Assembly (NCBI GenBank): GCA_021156265.1
Contig: JAJNBR010000319.1
Span: 1-5,152, forward strand
Length of the DNA: 5,152 nt
Direction of reading: 5' to 3'
Source: Flavipsychrobacter sp.
GTDB lineage: Bacteria; Bacteroidota; Bacteroidia; Chitinophagales; Chitinophagaceae
The translations under genes were made by a program, and so were the position numbers. A model generated the notes under the pieces. The model saw nothing but the letters and a program-made list of their open reading frames with translations. It made no database searches and had not been told where the DNA came from. Shown here piece by piece: positions 1-5,152 of this stretch; positions within the stretch are counted from its first letter, which is position 1; each line of letters opens with the position of its first letter.

Positions 1-304
1 TGCCCTGATAGGCATGACCCAGTCGGGCTATACCGGGTTTATGCTCTCCAGTTACCGACCAAGATCGCCACTCTATGTATTCACAAAAACCCAGACGCTC
101 GTTAACCAGCTTAGCCTTAGCTGGGGAGTCCAGGCCTTTTTTTACGACAGGGAGGAAAGCATTGACCAGATAATTGCCGACCAGATAGAAGTGCTCAAGG
201 AGAAGGGCTTATTACAATCAGGCGACATTGTGGTAAATACCGGCAGTACGCCCGTACATGAGCACTTACCTACCAATATGCTGAAGGTCACCAAAGTAGT
301 GTAG
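1..304 (+). CDS. pyk: Pyruvate kinase, C-terminal fragment (5' end outside window)
   Basis: This is the last ~100 residues of pyruvate kinase, the cytoplasmic glycolytic enzyme that converts phosphoenolpyruvate and ADP to pyruvate and ATP. The open frame enters from the left edge (first whole codon at position 2, reading A-L-I-G-M), so the ATG at 14 is internal and not a start. The piece is the regulatory C-terminal domain. It shows the family pattern SGYTGFMLSSYRP, then a strand like VFTKTQTLVNQLSLSWGV, and the closing GDIVVNTGSTP loop followed by the final strand NMLKVTKV just before the TAG stop. The catalytic barrel lies outside the window, so active-site integrity and effector response cannot be judged. 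An 83-bp gap separates it from the next gene on the same strand, and I see no convincing hairpin terminator there. Confidence 0.93.
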   Translation, partial: ALIGMTQSGYTGFMLSSYRPRSPLYVFTKTQTLVNQLSLSWGVQAFFYDREESIDQIIADQIEVLKEKGLLQSGDIVVNTGSTPVHEHLPTNMLKVTKVV

Positions 305-387
305 CGGCAGTTAATTCACGATTATTTTAACATAATCTCCTACAGCTGACGTCGCGGCTTTATTTCGCTTGCACGTAACTTTACTGC

Positions 388-1041
388 ATGAAGAGTTTGG
401 TATTTTTTGTGTTGGCGATACTTTGTTGTCAGAGCCTTTATTCGCAAGAATACAGGCTGGTATATGACGAACAGTCTTTACCTGAATTGTATAACCGCAT
501 TTACCTTTTTGCTGAAGTGAAAGATGGCGGCAGTTACCGAAAACTATCTAACAACAAATACAGGCTCCAAACAACAGAAGGAGCGCTCGATGGCAATCTC
601 TATACTTTTAATAGGCAGCATATCTATGCGAATAAGGGAATTGTTCGTTTCAACCTGATAACAGGCAACAAGACCATTCCCCTGGCATTACAACTGCCTG
701 TATTGGAGGAAATAAATATTAACCTGTATACTGACAGCATCAAACCGATACTGAATTATTATCTGAACGTTGAGGGAAAATTTTCGAACGGACGCGTATT
801 CCCGCTCGATTCAAGCTTCATAACCGTGGTGAGCGATGCCGGCAGCATGAAAGGACTGGAATGGATACTGCCTAAAGAGCGGAACTTTGATAAAGTAAAT
901 TTCACCGTGATCAGTAAGTTTCACCCCGAAAACCGTAAACAGGCCACTGTTTACCTCAAAAAATACAAAGACCCGCGTGATGACCCCAACTACCAGGACC
1001 GGACGGAAGACGAGATCATTAACGACAGGAAAAGAAGATGA
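388..1041 (+). CDS. Exported protein of unknown function (217 aa)
   Basis: I do not recognise a named family. The N-terminus is a clear Sec signal peptide: MKSL, a hydrophobic core of about 12 residues (VFFVLAILCC), then a polar stretch ending in LYSQ, with likely cleavage near residue 19-20 before a Gln or Glu, as is common in Bacteroidota. The Cys pair at 13-14 is not in a good lipobox (Leu at -1), so periplasmic or surface location is more likely than lipoprotein. The mature part alternates short hydrophobic and polar segments, which suggests beta-sandwich structure. There is no other membrane segment. The last ~25 residues are highly charged (KDPRDDPNYQDRTEDE then NDRKRR). There is no T9SS sorting tail. 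The gene lies 83 bp after pyk and 87 bp before the preferred start of the next exported-protein gene, so it may be co-transcribed with the genes after it. The start is well fixed by the signal peptide; function is unknown. Confidence 0.8.
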   Translation: MKSLVFFVLAILCCQSLYSQEYRLVYDEQSLPELYNRIYLFAEVKDGGSYRKLSNNKYRLQTTEGALDGNLYTFNRQHIYANKGIVRFNLITGNKTIPLALQLPVLEEININLYTDSIKPILNYYLNVEGKFSNGRVFPLDSSFITVVSDAGSMKGLEWILPKERNFDKVNFTVISKFHPENRKQATVYLKKYKDPRDDPNYQDRTEDEIINDRKRR

Positions 1042-1128
1042 GCAGAACCATGGTAGTTAATCGCAAGTTAAACGGAGATGATCATGCGTATTGACGAAGA
1101 TAAAATCTATAAATTGCCTGCGTTTACC

Positions 1129-1611
1129 ATGCGTAAAGGAATTTTACTGTTGATAACGACTATGGTTTGCTGCACAGCACGTGCGCAGCAAACAGCTTCA
1201 GCCTCCACTACGGCCGGGGCTACTATCACTACGCCTACGTCTATCCTTAAGTCGTCGGACATGGAATTTGAAGAGATCAAAGTTTCGCCCAAAACGAGCG
1301 GCAAAATAGTGATACAGCCTAACCCCGGAAAAACAAAGGACGGCGAAGCCGGAGCCCCGGCCAGTTTCACAGTTTCAGCCCCTCCCGGGTACACCTACAA
1401 TATTACCCTCCCGCAAAAGCCGGTTGTCGAAAACGATTCTCTTCCGGAAATGTTGAAGATCACCAATTTCACTAGCTACCCTCCGCCAGGCGAGCTGACC
1501 ACCGGCACTAAATCTTTTTCGGTAGGTGCTACGGTAGATATCGAACCTGCCAAAGAAAAAGGGCAATATGAGGCCGAAATACCTTTCGACGTTACTATCG
1601 GGTATAACTAG
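1129..1611 (+). CDS. DUF4402-like exported protein (160 aa)
   Basis: The translation fits the DUF4402 family, small secreted beta-sandwich proteins of unknown function. Family-like marks are ATITTPTSILKSSDMEF (residues 31-47), ASFTVSAPPGYTYNITLP (78-95) with the characteristic G-Y-x-Y, a segment like KSFSVGATVDI, and the closing IPFDVTIGYN. I chose the ATG at 1129 because it starts directly with a normal signal peptide (MRKG, hydrophobic ILLLITTMVCC, then TARA with cleavage before QQ at about residue 19). The upstream in-frame ATGs at 1078 and 1084 would add 15-17 mostly polar, partly acidic residues (RIDEDKIYK) before the signal peptide, which is unusual; 1078 remains possible. The segment QPNPGKTKDGEAGAP looks like a flexible loop. 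Periplasmic or extracellular location is inferred. It lies 45 bp before the protease gene on the same strand. Molecular role unknown. Confidence 0.8.
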   Translation: MRKGILLLITTMVCCTARAQQTASASTTAGATITTPTSILKSSDMEFEEIKVSPKTSGKIVIQPNPGKTKDGEAGAPASFTVSAPPGYTYNITLPQKPVVENDSLPEMLKITNFTSYPPPGELTTGTKSFSVGATVDIEPAKEKGQYEAEIPFDVTIGYN

Positions 1612-1656
1612 CACACGTGTTCAGGTGATTGGTCATTTTGCCCTAACTTCATACCT

Positions 1657-2941
1657 ATGAGGCTGTTCCTGTTTCTTTTATTATCATTATCTGCCATCGC
1701 GACCTCCAATGGCCAAGGGATAAGAAAATGCGGCTACGATTATGTGCACAAAGATGTGGGGGCAAAATATCCCGAGGTACGCGGTCTGCCCGAAGTGCCT
1801 GCCCTGAAAACGACGGCGGATAGCGCCGTCACGATACCGGTCGTTTTTCATATTATTCTCACCAAGCAACAATTGGCCCAGCTGGGAAGTGAAAGCCTGA
1901 TCGACACATTTATTGATGCCCAGGTAGCAAGTATTACCAAGGACTTCATGGCTATGAACGCCGACAGCGTGAAAATACCGGAACAATTCAAAGACCGCTA
2001 TGGCAACGCACGCATGAAATTTGCACGAGCACATACCGCCCCCGACGGTTCGGCAACACCCGGCTATGAAATAAAAACTACCACCAAAACCGGTTTTAAT
2101 TTCACGACCAATACTTACGGTTCCCAAACTGCCTTTAGCGATGCTAAATATGCCGTATCCGGGGGACTTGACGCCTGGGATCCTTCTACTTATCTCAACA
2201 TCTGGGTGGTAAACCCGCTCGATGATAATACGGCGACCGATATCCTCGGGCTATGTATCCCGCCTTCTTTTGCCTATTCAAGAAATTTTCCCGCCGGCGA
2301 GGTAGGCGTTGTACTTCACTATGCGCACACCGCTCATTTCATTTAAGGGTCGGACATTGACTCATGAACTGGGACATTTTTTTGAGCTGGCGCACATATG
2401 GGGCGATGACGAAGGAAAATGTCCTTCCACAGGTGGCGCAGACGACGGTATTGATGACACCCCGCCGCAAGCCTATCCTACTTACAATTGCGCGGTCTTT
2501 CCTAAACTGGACGGATGCACCAGGTCAGCACCCGGAATAATGTTCATGAATTATATGGACTATACCAATGATAATTGCCAGCAAATGTTCACACATGGAC
2601 AAGTTGCCAAAATGCAGGCGCAGATACACCCGTTTGCGCTTTCTTATTCGCTAACACAGCATCCCGATGTGCTGCAGTATCCCGACCAGGCGGAGGAAAA
2701 TAACTACGTAGTTTATCCTAACCCCGGCGATGGTCGCATAAATGTTCGCTTCAACCAGGTATCAGGTAATGTCAAAGGTATTCGGGTAGTGAATATGCTG
2801 GGACAAGTTCTGGTAAGCGAAACTATAACCAACCAAAGAGGATTTTATTATTACGACCTCTCACGCGCCGGTACAGGGATCTACTTTGTGCAAATAGAGT
2901 TTGCAGATAAAACCGATGTAAAGAAAGTAGTGTTCCGTTAG
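1657..2941 (+). pseudogene. Secreted M43-type zinc metalloprotease with T9SS sorting tail, frameshifted
   Basis: Two adjacent frames together make one pappalysin-like (M43) metalloprotease. The first (1657-2346) has a signal peptide (MRLFLFLLLSLSAIA, cleavage near SNGQ), the early strand IPVVFHIIL (1834-1860) and YLNIWVVN (2191-2214), then runs into TAA at 2344. The second frame, one base further on, has GRTLTHELGHFFELAHIWGD, with the zinc motif HExxHxxxxxH at 2363-2395, conserved cysteines, and the Met-turn NYMDY at 2549-2563. It ends with a type A T9SS sorting domain from about 2699 (VVYPNPGDG, GIYFVQIEF, KKVVFR at the end). An intact product would be an extracellular or surface protease of about 430 residues or slightly more. 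The break lies at about 2315-2346. The downstream part alone (possible TTG 2309 or ATG 2321) would have no signal peptide and so should not be exported. It may be a true pseudogene or a sequencing or assembly indel. The stop overlaps the panC stop by 4 nt. Confidence 0.85.
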
Positions 2942-3792
2942 TTGATCACCATATTATCGATAAGCCGAACATCGCCCAGCTTGGCCGCGATCAGCGCCAC
3001 CATTTTTTTACTCTTATCATATTCTTCCAGCAGCGATAGATCTGCTGCATCCGCCAGCGATACATATTCGGGTAAGAAACCTTTTTCTTCCAAAAGGTCC
3101 ATGCATTCTTTCTGAACTATTTTGAACGAACTGTCCATTTGCTTTGCCTGTATAGATACCAGGCACTGGTAGATCAGCCCGGCAAGCGCGCGTTGCGGCT
3201 CTGTAAGTCGCCTGTTGCGTGAGCTCATGGCGAGACCGTCTGCTTCGCGTATAGTGGGGCAAACCGTAAGGCTGATCTCATTTTCTTTGCCCAGCAGGCT
3301 GATCAGGTTGCGGATAACGATGCATTGCTGAAAGTCCTTTTGCCCAACGTACACAAAATCGGGGTTTACAATATCCAGCAGCCTGGCCACAACCTGCCCC
3401 ACACCCTTAAAATGCCCGGGCCTGTGTGCCCCTTCCAATATGCCATCCAGGTAGCCAAAACCATAGCTTTGCATCTTTTGCTCGCCTTCGGGATACACTT
3501 CCTCCTCGCTTGGCAGCAGCAGTACATCACAGCCTTCTTCCGCCAGCAGGGAAATATCGTCTTCTATCGAGCTGGGGTATTTATCAAAATCGCTGCGGTC
3601 GTTGAACTGGGTGGGGTTAACAAAAATGCTGGCCACTGTTATGTCGCCATTAGCCCTGGCCCTGTTGATCAGTGAGATGTGGCCTGCATGAAGAGCCCCC
3701 ATTGTAGGCACGAAACCCACCCTGCGGCTACCAGTTGCCCTGAGTTTTAAAAGGTGGTTCTGCAGGTCGCTGATCTTCTTAAATATCACCAT
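2938..3792 (-). CDS. panC: Pantothenate synthetase (pantoate--beta-alanine ligase)
   Basis: PanC joins (R)-pantoate and beta-alanine with ATP, via a pantoyl-adenylate intermediate, to make pantothenate for coenzyme A; it is cytoplasmic. The 284-residue length is normal for the family and all main motifs are present. These are the nucleotide-binding PTMGALHAGH (29-38, with H35 and H38), the pantoate-binding FVNPTQF (57-63), EGAHRPGHFKGV (120-131), GQKDFQQ (150-156, with K152, D153 and Q156) and the KMSKS-like MSSRNRRL (189-196). The smaller C-terminal domain follows and ends at LIDNMVIN. The gene converges on the broken protease gene with a 4-nt stop overlap, and diverges from the glycogen-synthase-like gene across 118 bp. 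No panB or panD is visible in the window. It appears intact and functional. Confidence 0.98.
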   Translation of the reverse strand: MVIFKKISDLQNHLLKLRATGSRRVGFVPTMGALHAGHISLINRARANGDITVASIFVNPTQFNDRSDFDKYPSSIEDDISLLAEEGCDVLLLPSEEEVYPEGEQKMQSYGFGYLDGILEGAHRPGHFKGVGQVVARLLDIVNPDFVYVGQKDFQQCIVIRNLISLLGKENEISLTVCPTIREADGLAMSSRNRRLTEPQRALAGLIYQCLVSIQAKQMDSSFKIVQKECMDLLEEKGFLPEYVSLADAADLSLLEEYDKSKKMVALIAAKLGDVRLIDNMVIN

Positions 3793-3817
3793 ATGACGGC
3801 TTAAGATAATGGAAGCA

Positions 3818-3825
3818 CAAAGTAA
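3818..3825 (-). promoter_or_regulatory. Possible panC promoter -7 element
   Basis: Read on the minus strand this is TTACTTTG, a 7 of 8 match to the Bacteroidota -7 consensus TAnnTTTG. It would place the transcript start about 20 nt before the panC ATG. No TTG-type -33 element is seen at the expected distance, so support is weak. It is listed because a promoter for panC is expected in this divergent gap. Confidence 0.3.
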
Positions 3826-3829
3826 AAGG

Positions 3830-3856
3830 TTGGAATTTAATATTTTCGTAATTTTG
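3830..3856 (+). promoter_or_regulatory. Bacteroidota-type promoter for the glycogen-synthase-like gene
   Basis: TAATTTTG at 3849-3856 matches the Bacteroidota -7 consensus TAnnTTTG exactly. A TTG at 3830-3832 stands 16 bp before it, slightly short of the usual -33 to -7 spacing. Transcription would begin at about 3861-3864 and leave an AT-rich leader of roughly 50 nt before the ATG at 3911. No purine-rich Shine-Dalgarno sequence is seen before that start, which is usual in this phylum. The element sits in the 118-bp divergent gap with panC. It probably drives both the 3911 gene and the lipoprotein gene after it. Confidence 0.6.
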
Positions 3857-3910
3857 CAGACAATTTTCAGAAAGCACTCAATTTAATTTTCTTTAATCCA
3901 AGCTCTACTC

Positions 3911-4735
3911 ATGTCTGTCGACAAAAAACGTGTTCTAATTGTAGCTAGCGAATTATCACCCTATATCGAATTTACCGATTTCGCACATATACTGAATAAA
4001 CTTGCCGTTAAGTCTTTTGACGCAGGACTGGAAGTTCGCGTTATCATGCCGCGCTTTGGTACCATAAACGAACGCAGGCACCGGCTTCACGAAGTTGTTC
4101 GCCTGTCAGGTATCAACGTGATCATCGACAAAGACGATTACCCGCTGATAATCAAAGTGGCTTCTTTGCCCAACGCAAGGCTGCAGGTGTATTTCATGGA
4201 CAACGACGATTACTTCAAACGTAAAGGCATCGTTCGCGACGAGCAGGATAACTTTTACGAAGACAACGCGGAACGCATGATCTTTTTCTGCAAAAGCGCG
4301 TTGGAAACCGTTAAGAAATTCGGATGGCCTCCACACGTCATACATTGCCATGGCTGGATGACCTCGCTGGTTCCACTGTACTTAAAGACCGCTTATAAAA
4401 AAGAGCCTGTTTTCAGCTATTCAAAGGTGATCTACACTGCGCAGCCTACACTATTCACTGAAAAGCTGCATCCCAACTTTGTGAAAAAAGCCATAGTGAG
4501 CAGTGAGATCAAAGAAAAAGATCTGGATGCTTATAAAGATGGTACAAACCTTGCATTGACACTAGGCGCAGCAAAATGTGCGGATGTAGTAATACAGGGC
4601 GCACCCGATCTTGACAAAGAATTGATAGAAGAGATAAAGCCCAGCAGGTACAAGAAAGTAGTGAAGTACGAGGAATCCTGGAAAGAGGATGTGACACCAC
4701 TGCTCGACCTCTATAAAAGCTTAACAGAGTCTTAG
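3911..4735 (+). CDS. Short glycogen/starch-synthase-like protein (GT5 N-terminal domain only)
   Basis: The 274 residues match the N-terminal Rossmann half of GT5 glycogen synthase (GlgA). They begin KRVLIVASELSP (6-17), continue with AGLEVRVIMPRFGTI, and contain HVIHCHGWMTSLVPLYLKTAY, the counterpart of the GlgA His-x-His-Asp-Trp region. The protein stops where the C-terminal ADP-glucose-binding half of a full-length enzyme (about 480 residues) should begin. The family loop Lys-Thr-Gly-Gly-Leu, which follows the first strand and contacts the nucleotide sugar, is replaced at about 20-24 by Glu-Phe-Thr-Asp-Phe, so Lys and both Gly are absent; Asp of His-x-His-Asp-Trp is Gly. Automated annotation usually calls such proteins glycogen/starch synthase, but catalysis is doubtful from sequence. 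It is divergent from panC and 34 nt before a DUF4270-type lipoprotein gene, with which it probably forms an operon. No signal peptide; cytoplasmic. The ATG at 3911 is well supported, with a promoter and leader upstream. Confidence 0.85.
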   Translation: MSVDKKRVLIVASELSPYIEFTDFAHILNKLAVKSFDAGLEVRVIMPRFGTINERRHRLHEVVRLSGINVIIDKDDYPLIIKVASLPNARLQVYFMDNDDYFKRKGIVRDEQDNFYEDNAERMIFFCKSALETVKKFGWPPHVIHCHGWMTSLVPLYLKTAYKKEPVFSYSKVIYTAQPTLFTEKLHPNFVKKAIVSSEIKEKDLDAYKDGTNLALTLGAAKCADVVIQGAPDLDKELIEEIKPSRYKKVVKYEESWKEDVTPLLDLYKSLTES

Positions 4736-4769
4736 TATATCTTTCATCACATTAGCGGAAAAATTTAAG

Positions 4770-5152
4770 TTGAAACATCTCCTCCGGAAATTCGCCTTCT
4801 CCTCTTTATTCGCAGCTACGCTTTTCCAGGTGGGCTGTAAAGAAGATACCATAATAGATGCTAATGTGGCCCCCACTGTAGGGTTCATTGCTGTTGATAC
4901 TATTCCAGATACCCTTACGGTCTGGACAAAGACTGTCCTTGTCGATACCGGTGTGCTTACCAGCCTTACACCCACCAACCAGGTGGTAGTGCATGGCCTG
5001 GGCAGGGTCAACGATCCTTATTTCGGGAAGACAGACGCCGGGATCTACCTGCAGGTGCTACCGGAGCGTGGCAATTTTACCTTCTCGACGAATAATCCGA
5101 CTATTAAAGACGCCTACCTGGTACTTCCTTATTCGACATTCACCTGGGGCGA
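4770..5152 (+). CDS. DUF4270-type lipoprotein, N-terminal part (3' end outside window)
   Basis: An open frame runs to the right edge without a stop (127 whole codons). The start is TTG at 4770; no in-frame ATG exists between the upstream stop at 4722 and the signal sequence. From this start the product opens with a lipoprotein signal peptide: basic MKHLLRK, hydrophobic FAFSSLFAATLF, then QVGC with the lipidated Cys at residue 23, followed by KEDTI. The mature part carries marks I associate with DUF4270: a VGFIAVDT strand, then GRVNDPYFGKTDAGIYLQV, a spaced NNPTIKDAYLVLPYS strand, and aromatic residues at the edge. The location is probably outer membrane or periplasmic face; the role of the family is unknown. 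It starts 34 nt after the glycogen-synthase-like gene and is probably in the same transcript. Full-length family members are several hundred residues, so most of the gene is missing here. Confidence 0.85.
   Translation, partial: MKHLLRKFAFSSLFAATLFQVGCKEDTIIDANVAPTVGFIAVDTIPDTLTVWTKTVLVDTGVLTSLTPTNQVVVHGLGRVNDPYFGKTDAGIYLQVLPERGNFTFSTNNPTIKDAYLVLPYSTFTWG

Noticed and set aside
376..383. TAACTTTA just before the ATG at 388 as a -7 promoter element
   Set aside because: It lies only 4 nt from the start codon, so transcription would begin at or inside the coding sequence; there is no evidence for a leaderless gene.
1038..1094. 18-codon ORF whose ATG overlaps the stop of the 388-1041 gene (ATGA)
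   Set aside because: It is very short, has no recognisable features, and overlaps the alternative starts of the next gene; chance is sufficient.
1613..1620. 8-bp palindrome ACACGTGT after the DUF4402-like gene as an operator or terminator
   Set aside because: It is short, has no loop or U-tract, and could easily occur by chance.
1633..1640. TCATTTTG before the protease gene as a -7 promoter element
   Set aside because: It matches TAnnTTTG at 7 of 8 positions but no TTG lies at the -33 distance, and the leader would be only about 11 nt. Too weak to list.
2341..2347. Possible programmed +1 frameshift at ATT-TAA-G, resembling the arrangement in prfB
   Set aside because: The isoleucine tRNA would pair poorly with the shifted TTT codon, there is no Shine-Dalgarno-like stimulator just upstream, and the joined product still appears short of residues between the two halves. 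An indel is a simpler explanation.
3017..3675. Open frames of 81 and 116 codons within panC (minus and plus strand)
   Set aside because: They are shadows of the panC frame, which shows all family motifs; their translations resemble nothing recognisable.
4721..5011. Minus-strand open frames of 96 and 62 codons opposite the lipoprotein gene
   Set aside because: The plus-strand frame has a lipoprotein signal and DUF4270-like motifs; the minus-strand translations are low in recognisable features and are shadows.

Overview
The window looks like ordinary chromosome from a member of the Bacteroidota, probably near Chitinophagaceae or Sphingobacteriia. The evidence is a secreted M43-type metalloprotease with a C-terminal type IX secretion (T9SS) sorting domain, a DUF4402-type exported protein, a DUF4270-type lipoprotein, a Bacteroidota-style -7 promoter element (TAATTTTG), and few purine-rich Shine-Dalgarno sequences before starts. 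Family names come from recognising motifs in the translations; no database search was possible. The genus is not determined.

Layout. The left edge (1-304, +) is the C-terminal end of a pyruvate kinase. Three plus-strand genes for exported proteins follow, closely spaced: an unrecognised signal-peptide protein (388-1041), a DUF4402-like protein (about 1129-1611) and an M43 zinc metalloprotease with a T9SS tail (1657-2941). The protease reading frame is broken: the signal peptide and N-terminal half are in one frame, and the zinc site and sorting tail are in the next, with the break at about 2315-2346. The pieces overlap in sequence but not in frame, so I call it a pseudogene or a sequencing or assembly frameshift. 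Its stop overlaps by 4 nt the stop of panC (2938-3792, -), the intact pantothenate synthetase gene.

From a 118-bp divergent intergenic region, which carries a good promoter candidate for the plus strand, runs a gene for a short glycogen/starch-synthase-like protein (3911-4735, +). It is followed after 34 nt by a DUF4270-type lipoprotein gene that starts at TTG 4770 and runs off the right edge.

Working together: panC makes pantothenate for coenzyme A. The right-hand pair is probably one transcript. The glycogen-synthase-like protein keeps only the N-terminal half of the GT5 fold and has lost the Lys-x-Gly-Gly nucleotide-sugar loop, so it is unlikely to make glycogen in the usual way. That pair is the most interesting unexplained unit here. 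I see no CRISPR array, RNA gene, insertion sequence or phage element, and no intergenic gap over 300 bases.
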